A stretch of 64,000 nt of DNA from Lentibacillus sp. CBA3610. GTDB lineage: Bacteria > Bacillota > Bacilli > Bacillales > Amphibacillaceae. A program made the position numbers and the translations under genes. Below the pieces are notes generated by a model. It was given only the letters and a program-made list of their open reading frames with translations. It was not told where the DNA came from and did no database searches. The stretch is from contig NZ_CP035925.1 of the NCBI RefSeq assembly GCF_013373365.1, positions 2,852,001 through 2,916,000 on the forward strand, in the 5' to 3' direction. Positions within the stretch are counted from its first letter, which is position 1. Each line of letters starts with the position of its first letter. Positions 9,709 through 18,257 of the stretch are shown here, one piece after another.

Positions 9709-10890
9709 TTATAGTCGGTCCAGTGCCTGCTCCAGGTCTCCCCAGATATCATCCCACGCCTCAAGCCCGACAGATAAGCGAATAAGCTGATCCGTTATCC
9801 CCATTTCCAGCCGTGAGCTTTCAGGAACGACTGCATGCGTCATCGTGGCCGGATGCTGAATTAATGTTTCAGCATCACCAAGGCTGACAGCAATTTTCAC
9901 AAAGCCGAGATTGTTCAGTAGTTTCTGAGCATCCTTCTTTGTCCCTTTTATCTCAAAAGAAATGATTCCTCCGCCGCGTTTCATTTGTTTTTGGCGAATA
10001 TGATAATCAGGATGGTTTGCATCATTCGGGTAAATGACGCGGGATACTTTCGGATGGCTGCGCAGCTTAACATCAATTTTTTCCGCGTTATCACAATGAC
10101 GGTCGACCCGGATCGGCAGCGTTTTCAGTCCTCTGATTAAGAGCCATGCATCAAGCGGGGACATAATGCCTCCTATATCTTTTTGTGTGGTCATTTGCAC
10201 GTCATCCAAAAAGTCTTTTTTTCCGACAGCGACCCCGGCAATCACATCGCCATGCCCGCCAATATATTTAGTTGCACTGTGGATAACGACGTCACAGCTG
10301 AGTTCAAGCGGCCGCTGCAGATAGGGGGACGCAAACGTGTTATCCACCACGACCGGAATATCATGTTCGTGCGCCACTTCCGCAACCATTTGCAAATCGA
10401 TCAGTTTCATGGTTGGGTTGATGGGTGTCTCGACATAAACACAGGCAGTCTCCGGTCTAATTAGTTCGCGCAATTCATCTTTTGTTTCCATCGTCGAAAA
10501 ATCATGTGAAATGTTGTATTTTTCATTCATCATACTTAATAAACCAAAAGTGCAGCCATATAACCCAGAGGAACAAACGATGTGATCATTTGCTTTCGTC
10601 AAGGCAACCAGAATGGCCGAAACCGCCGCCATACCGGAAGCAAAACCCAGCGCGCGTTCCCCTTTCTCCAAAGCAGCCATTTTTTCCTCCAGCACAGTGA
10701 CGGTCGGATTTCCCAGCCTCGAATACATGTAGCCTTCTTCCTCACCTGCAAAACGGCGTTCTCCCTCTTCTGCTGTTTCAAATGTGAATGTGGATGTCTG
10801 GAAAAGCGGTGCAGCAAGACTTCCCAGCATATCAGCAGATTCATAGCCATCATGAATGACCGATGTTTCAAACTGCTTATGATGTTTCAT
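9709..10890 (-). CDS. megL: Methionine gamma-lyase-like PLP enzyme (trans-sulfuration family)
   Basis: Cys/Met metabolism PLP-dependent enzyme, 393 residues. The PLP lysine is K208 in HSATKYIGGHGD, and the PLP phosphate site includes YSRLGNPT at 56-63. The active-site LYGCTF (110-115) carries the Cys found in methionine gamma-lyases next to the catalytic Tyr; cystathionine gamma-synthases and beta-lyases usually lack it. It probably cleaves methionine to methanethiol, 2-oxobutyrate and ammonia; cystathionine or homocysteine cleavage is the alternative. It is divergent from S-box-controlled metY. ATG follows AAGGGGGATTACGA. Confidence 0.85.
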   Translation of the reverse strand: MKHHKQFETSVIHDGYESADMLGSLAAPLFQTSTFTFETAEEGERRFAGEEEGYMYSRLGNPTVTVLEEKMAALEKGERALGFASGMAAVSAILVALTKANDHIVCSSGLYGCTFGLLSMMNEKYNISHDFSTMETKDELRELIRPETACVYVETPINPTMKLIDLQMVAEVAHEHDIPVVVDNTFASPYLQRPLELSCDVVIHSATKYIGGHGDVIAGVAVGKKDFLDDVQMTTQKDIGGIMSPLDAWLLIRGLKTLPIRVDRHCDNAEKIDVKLRSHPKVSRVIYPNDANHPDYHIRQKQMKRGGGIISFEIKGTKKDAQKLLNNLGFVKIAVSLGDAETLIQHPATMTHAVVPESSRLEMGITDQLIRLSVGLEAWDDIWGDLEQALDRL

Positions 10891-10946
10891 TCGTAATCCC
10901 CCTTGTAAAATCTTATACTAATAGTTTATTGCATTAGTATCACTTT

Positions 10947-10960
10947 TGAAAGCGTTTTCC
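10947..10960 (-). promoter_or_regulatory. Candidate CcpA cre site upstream of the gamma-lyase gene
   Basis: TGAAAGCGTTTTCC matches the cre consensus TGWAARCGYTWNCW at 13 of 14 positions. On the minus strand it overlaps a possible -35 (TTTCAA), with TAAACT 17 bases further on as -10. Confidence 0.45.
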
Positions 10961-10994
10961 AGGAAATGTCGGCAGAAAAAATACTAAGAAACGC

Positions 10995-11024
10995 TTGACG
11001 AAAAGACCAAATCATGTATATAAT
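10995..11024 (+). promoter_or_regulatory. Promoter of the S-box leader and metY
   Basis: TTGACG (10995-11000) and TATAAT (11019-11024) with an 18-bp spacer. The riboswitch starts about 28 bases downstream. Confidence 0.75.
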
Positions 11025-11051
11025 GTTCATTAAATTAATAACATTTTGCAT

Positions 11052-11170
11052 CTCTTATCAAGAGCGGTGGAGGGATTAGGCCCTGTGAAGCCCGGCAACC
11101 ATTAAGGCAAGAAAATTTGCCTTGAAAGGTGCTAAATCCTACAGATCAGGCGGGATCTGGAAGATAAGAG
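11052..11170 (+). ncRNA. SAM-I (S-box) riboswitch
   Basis: Classic S-box leader: P1 arms CTCTTATC (11052-11059) and GATAAGAG (11163-11170), the conserved AGAGCGGTGGAGGGA block, GAAGCCCGGCAACC, and AAGGTGCTAAATCCTACAG. S-adenosylmethionine binding stabilises P1. The 3' arm of P1 and following bases (11164-11174) can instead pair with 11193-11203, the 5' arm of the terminator, giving an 11-bp antiterminator with one G-U pair. Transcription of metY is thus expected to proceed only when SAM is low. Confidence 0.96.
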
Positions 11171-11190
11171 GAGGACCGGTTACATAAACA

Positions 11191-11218
11191 ACCCTCTTCT
11201 TATATGAAGGGGGTTTTT
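11191..11218 (+). terminator. S-box regulatory terminator
   Basis: ACCCTCTTC / GAAGGGGGT stem with TTTTT, immediately after the aptamer and before the metY start; mutually exclusive with the antiterminator. Confidence 0.9.
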
Positions 11219-11288
11219 GTTGTCCCCTCCCCCAGGCCGCTTAACCTTGTCTTTTCAGGACAGATAATTTCTTAAGGAGGAATCTTTC

Positions 11289-13049
11289 ATGACCAATTTT
11301 CACCTGCACAACCAGGAAACACAATTACTTCACGGAGGCCAGGAACCGGATCCGGCAACTGGTTCACGGGCAGTTCCAATCTACCAGACAACTTCCTATG
11401 TGTTCCGGGATACCGAGCACGCTCAAAACCTGTTTGGACTGGCGGAACCGGGGAACATCTACAGCCGTATCATGAACCCGACCATCGATGCTTTTGAGAA
11501 GCGTATGGCCTTGCTCGAGGATGGTGTTGCAGCCGTTGCCACAGCATCCGGTATGTCCGCGATCACACTAAGCATCCTGAATCTTGCCGGGAGCGGCGAT
11601 GAAATTATCGCTGACAGCAATCTTTACGGCGGCACATATAACCTGTTTGCCAAAACGTTGCCGCGGTACGGGATTGATGTCAAGCTTGTTGATGGGACAG
11701 ACCTTGAAAGTATCGAAAACGCCATCACTGATAAAACCAAGGCGATTTTTGGCGAAATCATTACCAACCCAAGCCTGAATGTATTAGATGTGGAAGCACT
11801 TGCCGAGATTGCCCATAACCATGATATCCCGCTCATCATTGACAATACATTTGCCACGCCATATGGCACTAAGCCACTTTCCTGGGGAGCTGACATTGTT
11901 GTTCATTCGGCCACTAAATGGATCGGCGGACACGGCACAGCAATTGCGGGTGTCGTGATTGATGGCGGCAGATTCAATTGGGGCAATGGCAAATTCCCTG
12001 ACTACACCGAACCGGATGAAAGTTATAATGGTCTGCGTTATGTTGATGTTGGTCCGGATGCTTTTGCAACAAAATTGCGTGTCCAGCTGCTGAGAGATAT
12101 CGGACCTGCCTTAAGCCCGCAGAATGCATTCCTGCTGCTGCAAGGTCTGGAAACATTGCATTTAAGAGTTGAGCGCCACAACCAGAACGCTGAAGTGGTG
12201 GCCAATTACCTGGAAAACCACCCGGCCGTCGAATGGGTTAACTATCCGGGCTTAAAAGGACATCCATCCCACGAATTAGCCGGCAAATACTTGCAAAAGG
12301 GTTATGGCTCGATTATTACGTTTGGCATTAAAGGCGGGCGTGATGCAGGCAGACAATTAATCGACAATATTACGTTGTGGTCACACGTTGCCAATGTCGG
12401 CGATGCCAAATCACTGATCATCCACCCCGCATCAACGACCCATCAGCAGCTGAGCGAAGAAGATTTGAAAAAAAGCGGTGTAACAGAGGAATTAGTCCGC
12501 CTGTCAATCGGACTGGAATCACCAAAAGATACACTGGCTGATCTGGATCAGGCAATCGCCAAAGCAACCGGTGAGGCCTTAACCATCGAGCCAACCGAGG
12601 AAGACGCTATCCAATGGCTGCTTGCTTCACCGTTCGACCGTACCAATGGCGACATTCGTCAAAAAACAATCGCTGTTTTCGGATTGGATAACACTGATGA
12701 TGCCTTTTATCAAAACGTTAAGCAGCTGCAGAAGCTTGGATTTAACATTGTACCCATCACCTCATCCGAAAAAGAGATTTTAAATAATGAAACATTCGAT
12801 CAACTAAGCAGTGTACCGGTGAGCATTGACGCTGTATTGACAAATGACCATACGCTTCCAGCACAAACAATTGAGCAGTTAACTAATAAAGAAGGCAAAA
12901 TCCTTTGGGCGGAAAACGCTGCCGCAGCAGATCAGACATTGGAAAACGCCCAGGCAGCCGGAATAACGGTTATTTCCGACAAAAGTGCATATAAGGAAGC
13001 CATTCGCATTCGGGAAAATGGTGCCCAAAAAACGTTTGCACACGTTTAG
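11289..13049 (+). CDS. metY: O-acetylhomoserine sulfhydrylase with C-terminal CoA-binding-like domain
   Basis: Residues 1 to about 430 form a complete PLP-dependent O-acetylhomoserine aminocarboxypropyltransferase that makes homocysteine from O-acetylhomoserine and sulfide. The PLP lysine is K210 in HSATKWIGGHGT, with YSRIMNPT at 58-65. Residues about 445-586 are extra. KTIAVFGLDNTDDAF, GFNIVPIT, SIDAVLT, KILWAENA and AGITVISDK follow the order of a Rossmann-like CoA-binding domain (YccU/CoA_binding_2). At 586 residues it is some 150 longer than a usual MetY. ATG follows TAAGGAGGAATCTTTC. Controlled by the S-box. Confidence 0.92.
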   Translation: MTNFHLHNQETQLLHGGQEPDPATGSRAVPIYQTTSYVFRDTEHAQNLFGLAEPGNIYSRIMNPTIDAFEKRMALLEDGVAAVATASGMSAITLSILNLAGSGDEIIADSNLYGGTYNLFAKTLPRYGIDVKLVDGTDLESIENAITDKTKAIFGEIITNPSLNVLDVEALAEIAHNHDIPLIIDNTFATPYGTKPLSWGADIVVHSATKWIGGHGTAIAGVVIDGGRFNWGNGKFPDYTEPDESYNGLRYVDVGPDAFATKLRVQLLRDIGPALSPQNAFLLLQGLETLHLRVERHNQNAEVVANYLENHPAVEWVNYPGLKGHPSHELAGKYLQKGYGSIITFGIKGGRDAGRQLIDNITLWSHVANVGDAKSLIIHPASTTHQQLSEEDLKKSGVTEELVRLSIGLESPKDTLADLDQAIAKATGEALTIEPTEEDAIQWLLASPFDRTNGDIRQKTIAVFGLDNTDDAFYQNVKQLQKLGFNIVPITSSEKEILNNETFDQLSSVPVSIDAVLTNDHTLPAQTIEQLTNKEGKILWAENAAAADQTLENAQAAGITVISDKSAYKEAIRIRENGAQKTFAHV

Positions 13050-13069
13050 GTTTCAGGAATTGTTAAGTA

Positions 13070-13101
13070 AAAATTCGTCTTCACACGAAGGCGAATTTTT
13101 T
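13070..13101 (+). terminator. Rho-independent terminator after metY
   Basis: AAAATTCGTCTTC / GAAGGCGAATTTT stem with ACAC loop and T-run. Confidence 0.85.
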
Positions 13102-13238
13102 ACGTTTAATTTTTATATATAGTGGGGATTAGCCAAGCATGACCATGGTATAATAAAATAGAAATGAATAAGCCAATACTCACTAAAGCTGTTGCATGTA
13201 TACAACTGTGACACCGGAAGAAAAACTTAACTATAGGT

Positions 13239-14156
13239 GTGAAATTCATGAAAAGAAGATATGTGTTCATCATTTTGGGATTACTGTTAGCAGGCATAAC
13301 GGTTTTTCTGGCATTCGGTCAAACGGAAACAACGATTAATAAATCAAGTGATGACACTGCACAATATAATCAGGAAGAGGATACAGAAAAGTCTGCTGAT
13401 GAAACGGACAATCAGGGAGAAACATCACACGGTGAAGCGTCCGCTGAAGCGAGTGAAGAGCCCATCAGCCAATTACAGGCGCTTTTAAATGCTGCAGTCC
13501 AGCGTACCATTGATTTTTTCACAAACCGGGATGCACACATTACAGCCATTGGTGATTCATTGACTCAAGGTGTTGGGGATGATGTCGTGGACGGCGGTTA
13601 TATCGGAATTTTGGATAATCGGATTAATGAACAAAGTCAACTTGTATCATTTGATAATTACGGGAAACGCGGCAACCGCTCTAACCAGTTATTGAATCGG
13701 CTCAAGGATCCGGAGATTGAACAATCCATTGAGAATGCTGATATGGTTCTGATTACGGTTGGTGCAAATGATATTATGCAAGTTGTAAAAGAAAATTTCA
13801 CCAACTTGCAGGTTAATGATTTCACACCTGCCAAAGATCTCTATGAAGCCAATCTGCAACAGATTTTCGAAAAAATTAATGATTTGAATGTTGATGCCGA
13901 GATTTATTTAGTTGGTATCTATAATCCTTTTTTAAACTACTTTGAGGGTATTGACGAACTCGACATGATTGTCAGCAGCTGGAACCAAACCAGCCAAAAT
14001 GTAACTGAACAATATGATAATACAACGTTTATACCCATTGCTGATTTATTCGACGAAGGGGAGAATGATTTATTCGCCGACGATAATTTCCATCCCAATC
14101 ATCGGGGATATCAGCTATTTGCCAGACGGGTACTGGAATATTTGCCTAATCAGTAG
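13239..14156 (+). CDS. ypmR: Membrane-anchored SGNH/GDSL hydrolase (YpmR type)
   Basis: Serine esterase or lipase-like hydrolase, 305 residues. One N-terminal membrane anchor (about 4-23) is followed by an acidic, low-complexity linker (about 30-75) and the SGNH domain. The blocks are GDSLTQG at 102-108 (nucleophile Ser), the Gly block near GKRGNRSN, GANDI, and a C-terminal DDNFHPN with catalytic Asp and His. The domain faces outside the cell. The natural substrate is not known. ypmS follows 12 bases downstream, the same order as in Bacillus subtilis. Confidence 0.9.
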   Translation: MKFMKRRYVFIILGLLLAGITVFLAFGQTETTINKSSDDTAQYNQEEDTEKSADETDNQGETSHGEASAEASEEPISQLQALLNAAVQRTIDFFTNRDAHITAIGDSLTQGVGDDVVDGGYIGILDNRINEQSQLVSFDNYGKRGNRSNQLLNRLKDPEIEQSIENADMVLITVGANDIMQVVKENFTNLQVNDFTPAKDLYEANLQQIFEKINDLNVDAEIYLVGIYNPFLNYFEGIDELDMIVSSWNQTSQNVTEQYDNTTFIPIADLFDEGENDLFADDNFHPNHRGYQLFARRVLEYLPNQ

Positions 14157-14168
14157 GGGGCGGGTGCT

Positions 14169-14798
14169 GTGCCGAAACATGAAAAACGAAAAAATAAGTG
14201 GAAACGATTGTTCTTCTGGCTGCTTGGACTTAATGTTGCGGCATTCCTGCTCATCACAGCATTGATCTTCTGGCCTGTATCCCATACTGAGACACCAGAG
14301 CCTTCAGATGAGAACACTGAACGCAGTACAGAGTTTACGGTACGTACGACCAAGCAAAATTTAAATGAGCTTGTCAATGCTTATATTGATAAACTTTTAG
14401 AAGGAAGCAGTCACCAGTACAGTGTTTCACTGGATGAAGATGTCGAACTGGTCGGACAGCTTCCTGTATTTTCATCAAGTGTACCGGTTTCCGTTCGTTT
14501 AGAACCGCTTGTCCAGGAAAACGGTGATGTCGTCTTACAGCAAAAGTCGATATCAATCGGGCAGCTCTCACTGCCAAACCAGAAAATTATGGAGTATCTT
14601 GACAGGTATTTGCCAATGCCGGAGTGGGTTACGATTGATCCGGCAAATGAAGAAATCTATGTGGCCGTTACTGATATGGAAATCAGGAGTAACTTCCACG
14701 TCAGTGTGGAACATATCGATCTGGAAGCTAACGACCTGGCCTTCAATATTGAAGTGCCGTACCAGTCGCTGGGGATTGAAGCGCAGGAAGTTGAGTAA
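14169..14798 (+). CDS. ypmS: YpmS family membrane-anchored protein
   Basis: 209 residues with a basic N-terminus, one membrane segment (about 17-37) and an extracytoplasmic domain rich in beta-strand pattern (QLPVFSSSVPVSVRLEPLVQENGDVVLQQKS is summarised here only by its start, QLPVFSSSVPVSV near residue 98). Function is unknown in the family. GTG start at 14169 follows AGGGGGCGGGTGCT. It probably forms an operon with ypmR, suggesting a shared cell-surface role. Confidence 0.88.
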   Translation: MPKHEKRKNKWKRLFFWLLGLNVAAFLLITALIFWPVSHTETPEPSDENTERSTEFTVRTTKQNLNELVNAYIDKLLEGSSHQYSVSLDEDVELVGQLPVFSSSVPVSVRLEPLVQENGDVVLQQKSISIGQLSLPNQKIMEYLDRYLPMPEWVTIDPANEEIYVAVTDMEIRSNFHVSVEHIDLEANDLAFNIEVPYQSLGIEAQEVE

Positions 14799-14917
14799 AG
14801 GAATCGGACATATGGATAACGGGGTCAGTGCTGGGAGGGGAAAATGCAAATATCAAGGAAAAAAGCACACTAACTGGAATCCTTCTCACCTGTAAGTTAA
14901 CAATATAAATAGCAAAC

Positions 14918-14948
14918 AAAAACGCTCAGATATATTTCGAGCGTTTTT
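14918..14948 (+). terminator. Rho-independent terminator after ypmRS
   Basis: AAAAACGCTC / GAGCGTTTTT perfect 10-bp stem with an 11-base loop. Confidence 0.85.
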
Positions 14949-15033
14949 GAAGCGTTATAATTTATTTTTCCTTTTCCACAATCACGCCCGATTCGGCAGA
15001 TCATTTTAACTACCTTTTCCTCGTAAACGATCA

Positions 15034-15192
15034 TTATTGGGTGAGAAAATACAGTTGATATCCTAGAAAGATGGCGACTCCACAAATAATCACTGCTGAA
15101 ATTCTATTTACAACAATACACGCTCCCGTTGATCCAATTAATTCGGAGGTTGCAGAATACCTTATGGAATTGGTTTGAGAAAAACGTTCAAT
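15034..15192 (-). pseudogene. C-terminal remnant of a membrane protein
   Basis: An open minus-strand frame without a start ends in GACIVVNRISAVIICGVAIF and a further hydrophobic stretch. The pattern resembles the last segment of small multi-spanning transporters (LysE- or MarC-like), but it is too short to assign. It probably marks the edge of the inserted accessory DNA. Confidence 0.3.
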
Positions 15193-15229
15193 TTCACTTC
15201 ATGGCGTCTTTCGCGTTGGCTTTAAAGGA

Positions 15230-16381
15230 TTACTTACCGTCCGTTCTTGGCAATGAATAGAGACCTTTATTAAATTGTTCCCATAAATTAGGTGGTAAAT
15301 CATGTTTATCTTCTCTATAAGGGTCGAATTTCGACATGATTTCGTCCGCTTTACCATTCTGTATTTTATTAACGAAATTATGATCTAATAGAATTTCTCT
15401 GCCTAATGCTATTAGGTCAACATTTCTTGATTCTACAGCCTCTAATGCGTCTTCTGCATTAAATATTGATCCAATACCAACTAATGGCATACGACCATCA
15501 ATCCATTGGTGAAGTAATTTAATTCTTTCTTCGCCTTGATACTTACCTTCACGCGTTTTAGAGTGTACGTCCATTAATGAAACATGTAAGAAATCTAACG
15601 GTTTTTCAATTAAATTTTTCACCAATTCTTCTGTGATTTCCATCGTTATACCTGGCGTTTCTGCTTCTTCTGGTGAAAATCTATATCCAACAATGAATTT
15701 CTCATCTGCATGAGCTTTAACCGTATGAACAACCTCATCAACAACTTTCATTGGGAATTTGAATCTGTTTTCTCCCCACTCATCATCACGACGATTATAA
15801 TATGGTGAAACAAATTGTTGGATGAGATAATGGTTTGCCCCGTGTATTTCTACACCATCAAACCCTGCTTCGATCACTCTGCGTGTTGCCTTGCCAAATG
15901 CTCTAATGGTGTGTTCAATTTCTTCTTGCGTAATTTCCCTGGCATAATGTTCCTCTTTTTCATAGGATGGACTATGTTTCTCATCACCTTGCAAGGTTAT
16001 AGGACTTGGGGCAACTACATCTCCATTTGGTGTTAGATATGGCATTGACTGTGCCCCGCCATGATGTATTTGTACAATCGCTGTTGCCCCATTTTGCTTC
16101 ATCGCTTCAGCTAACCGTTTTAAACCATCAAGGTCTGAATCACGTGCAACGGAAGGCTGACCAGGAAATGCTTTTCCCAAATCAGTCACATTACTGGCCG
16201 CAGAAATAGCTAATCCAACATCTTTAGAACGTTGTTCGATATAATCAATTTCCACATCAGAAATTGTACCATCATCGTTGGAAGAAACATGAGTGAGTGG
16301 TGCTAAAACAAATCTATTTCTTAATTCTATTTTGTTAGGTAATGTTACTTTTTCAAATAAAGGTTCAAACTTCTTATCCAT
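15230..16381 (-). CDS. NADH:flavin oxidoreductase, Old Yellow Enzyme family
   Basis: FMN-dependent ene-reductase type TIM barrel, 383 residues from the preferred start. Visible blocks: LPNKIELRNRFVLAPLTH at the start, IVQIHHGGAQS, an active-site GFDGVEIHGANHYLIQQF with the His/Asn pair, and a C-terminal VGIGSIF plus LIALGREILLD phosphate-binding region. ATG at 16381 has GGAGGC nine bases upstream; the in-frame extension to 16462 would overlap the regulator gene and lacks a binding site. It lies downstream of a MarR gene, suggesting induction by an electrophile or quinone (inference). Base composition is more AT-rich than in the flanking core genes. Confidence 0.9.
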   Translation of the reverse strand: MDKKFEPLFEKVTLPNKIELRNRFVLAPLTHVSSNDDGTISDVEIDYIEQRSKDVGLAISAASNVTDLGKAFPGQPSVARDSDLDGLKRLAEAMKQNGATAIVQIHHGGAQSMPYLTPNGDVVAPSPITLQGDEKHSPSYEKEEHYAREITQEEIEHTIRAFGKATRRVIEAGFDGVEIHGANHYLIQQFVSPYYNRRDDEWGENRFKFPMKVVDEVVHTVKAHADEKFIVGYRFSPEEAETPGITMEITEELVKNLIEKPLDFLHVSLMDVHSKTREGKYQGEERIKLLHQWIDGRMPLVGIGSIFNAEDALEAVESRNVDLIALGREILLDHNFVNKIQNGKADEIMSKFDPYREDKHDLPPNLWEQFNKGLYSLPRTDGK

Positions 16382-16404
16382 TACTACAATGCCTCCTATA
16401 AATT

Positions 16405-16421
16405 TACATGTTTGACATGTA
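16405..16421. promoter_or_regulatory. Palindrome upstream of the flavin oxidoreductase gene
   Basis: TACATG-TTTGA-CATGTA, perfect 6-bp arms with a 5-bp spacer, 24-40 bases before the oxidoreductase start. The arm-spacer-arm geometry resembles the palindrome upstream of the marR gene, although the sequence differs. Confidence 0.4.
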
Positions 16422-16451
16422 TCCTTACCTGAACAATCATTTTTAAAAGCC

Positions 16452-16865
16452 TTATTCAACAAGCCTTTTAATATTTTGTATATCCTTCACGCTTAGTGAA
16501 GACTGTAAGTGATCATTAATTACCATTTGCATCTCACGAATGCAATGTTCCCCTTTTTTCGTAAGGAAGACATCAACCGATCGCTTATCATTTGCATACG
16601 TTTGGCGTTCAACTAACGACCCGCCTCGATATTGTTCAAGTCTTGTAACTAAGCGTGATAAAGCACTATGGCTAAGACTTACTTTTGGAACTAAATCTGA
16701 TAACTTCATCCTCTTTTGTTCTGAATGTGTCAAGTAATACATAAGGTAAAATTCTTTAATTCCTAATTGAAATTGTTCTTGAAGTTTATAATCCATTGCT
16801 TTCAGTAAACGGTCGTGATATTTCGTCAGATTAAGCCAAGCATTAAACAACTCATTATTATTCAT
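16452..16865 (-). CDS. MarR family transcriptional regulator
   Basis: 137-residue winged-helix regulator. Helical N-terminus, MKLSDLVPKVSLSHSALSRL as the DNA-recognition region (about 65-85), and a wing with YANDKRSVDVFLTKKGEH. ATG at 16865 has AAAGGA eight bases upstream; the open frame extends to 16955 without a binding site. It is 70 bases upstream of the flavin oxidoreductase gene and probably regulates it and itself. Confidence 0.9.
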   Translation of the reverse strand: MNNNELFNAWLNLTKYHDRLLKAMDYKLQEQFQLGIKEFYLMYYLTHSEQKRMKLSDLVPKVSLSHSALSRLVTRLEQYRGGSLVERQTYANDKRSVDVFLTKKGEHCIREMQMVINDHLQSSLSVKDIQNIKRLVE

Positions 16866-16887
16866 GACTATATTCCTTTCAAGACAG

Positions 16888-16910
16888 CAAGCTTTGATAG
16901 ACAAAGCTTG
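16888..16910. promoter_or_regulatory. Candidate MarR autoregulatory operator
   Basis: Perfect palindrome CAAGCTTTG-ATAGA-CAAAGCTTG, 9-bp arms and 5-bp spacer, 23-45 bases upstream of the marR start. Size and position fit a MarR dimer site. Confidence 0.55.
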
Positions 16911-17234
16911 AAGATAATTTGAAATAAAGCGGACGCCCTGATGATCACTGAGCACGTAAACTAATCATTGCGTAAACAATTCCTGTTTATTATGGGGCAA
17001 AACAGTCAATGTCTGTTTTTATCCACTATAAATTTGGAAGGGATGTGTTATAAAACGCAATATTGAATCCCAAGTATGCACATTTTTATTTATGATGTGA
17101 TTTTACTTTCTTTCAAACTAATCTCCTTCTTTTTTAATCTTAATTTATTTTACTTAATGAGATCATAACAAAAAATATATGCATGCGCAAACATATTTTG
17201 AGGTTAACTTCTACACTTTCTCATCTTTATCAAT
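16911..17234. other. Intergenic, no gene seen
   Basis: AT-rich DNA between the marR operator and the first CGGGCGC element. No open frame with a ribosome binding site was found. Confidence 0.4.
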
Positions 17235-17289
17235 CTGGCCCTATTCAGAAGGACGCACTAATCGATTAGCGCGCCCAATTCTGGAATAG
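17235..17289 (-). repeat. CGGGCGC intergenic element, copy A
   Basis: GCGCCC at 17271-17276 on the plus strand. Read on the minus strand it begins CAGAATTGGGCGCGC and has a distal GTGCGTCC and GGGCCAG. Inverted arms CTATTCAGAA / TTCTGGAATAG enclose it. It lies 3' of the coiled-coil gene and is the left boundary of the array. Confidence 0.55.
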
Positions 17290-17372
17290 TCCTTTTCTAT
17301 TATTGGCTGGTATTAATGGAATACTATTGGCGACAAGAATTCCGCTATAAACAACAGCTTATTTTCTTTCTA

Positions 17373-17828
17373 TTAACCAAACATATTCATGTCACTCATA
17401 GTTTTAATTAAAGCCCGTCCGTAATTATAAAGACTTACAACTGTACTTACATTCTCATTTGCATTTTTTGCTTTTTCAGCAATATCATTGACCATGCCTT
17501 TTGCTTCTTCTTCTGTTGCAGCTTTTATTACGTTCAACATTTCTTTATAGAGTTCCAATGCTTCTCTGTTTATTTCGTTTCCTTCTCTAATTAAGTTAAT
17601 CATTTCGGGAATGTGTCGAGTATTTTCTGCTGTCTGCCTTGCATACTTGGTTCTTTCTTTGTCACGCTGAATTGCTTCCTGTTCCTTTCTAGCTTTATCT
17701 TCGTTTATCCTATTCATATCTTCTTCCAGTCGCTTCATCTGTGAATTCACTTGCCTGTTTACTAGATTAAAATCACTGACTCCAGTTAGATCTTTGTTCA
17801 ATTTAATATTAAATTTACCATCATTCAT
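17373..17828 (-). CDS. Predicted coiled-coil protein of unknown function
   Basis: 151 residues from ATG 17828, which has GGAAGGG nine bases upstream. Most of the chain (about 25-120) is charged and helical with heptad-like spacing (VNSQMKRLEEDMNRINEDKA onward); there is no signal peptide and no recognisable domain. The C-terminal VVSLYNYGRALIKTM stretch is amphipathic. It occupies the interval between elements A and B alone. The sequence looks like phage or mobile-DNA cargo, but I cannot name a family. Confidence 0.75.
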   Translation of the reverse strand: MNDGKFNIKLNKDLTGVSDFNLVNRQVNSQMKRLEEDMNRINEDKARKEQEAIQRDKERTKYARQTAENTRHIPEMINLIREGNEINREALELYKEMLNVIKAATEEEAKGMVNDIAEKAKNANENVSTVVSLYNYGRALIKTMSDMNMFG

Positions 17829-17912
17829 ACTGACACACCCTTCCATGTGATCTATTTAAATGCGTATTATCCCGAATTCAAGGTTTCCAGATTATGGATC
17901 TATAAGCCAAGT

Positions 17913-17955
17913 GAAGACGCATTTCTTATTCATGAAAAACGCCCGATTGTTGTAC
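17913..17955 (-). repeat. CGGGCGC intergenic element, copy B
   Basis: On the minus strand CAACAATCGGGCG, then TTTTTCATGAATAAGAAATGCGTC. Nearly identical in pattern to copy H (27154-27199), with the same GACGCAT and GCCCGATTGTTGTA blocks on the plus strand. It separates the coiled-coil gene from the toxin pair. Confidence 0.7.
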
Positions 17956-18062
17956 TGTCAGTTATTAACACTAGATCAGAATTTAGGAAAACAATTTGAA
18001 AGGCAACAAACATTATAATTACACCAGCAATCTGATATAATGAAATAAAGGCGGTGATTCTT

Positions 18063-18257
18063 ATGTTAAAACAGCAAAACAATGAATCCAAACGAAAATA
18101 CGGCTGGGTTGACAAATGGGCCAAGATGACCGGTGAGCGAGCCAGAATTGATGCTAAAGTTAATAACACATATATTATATACGACAAAAATGGTGTGCTT
18201 GTAAAGGAATACCCCAATGGTAAAATTATTCCTTTCCATAATGTTGGTGATTCTTGA
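18063..18257 (+). CDS. Small protein coupled to the zeta-toxin gene, candidate antitoxin
   Basis: 64 residues from ATG 18063, with AAAGGCGGTG well placed. Lysine-rich N-terminus, then YGWVDKWAKMTGERARID and a C-terminal strand-rich YIIYDKNGVLVKEYPNGKI. No named domain recognised. Its TGA overlaps the ATG of the toxin-like gene by one base (TGATG), so the two are translationally coupled. Position and size are those of an antitoxin, but this is inference. Confidence 0.75.
   Translation: MLKQQNNESKRKYGWVDKWAKMTGERARIDAKVNNTYIIYDKNGVLVKEYPNGKIIPFHNVGDS

Noticed and set aside
14812-14895. 27-codon ORF after ypmS
   Set aside because: Polar, no recognisable feature, weak binding site; not supported beyond chance.
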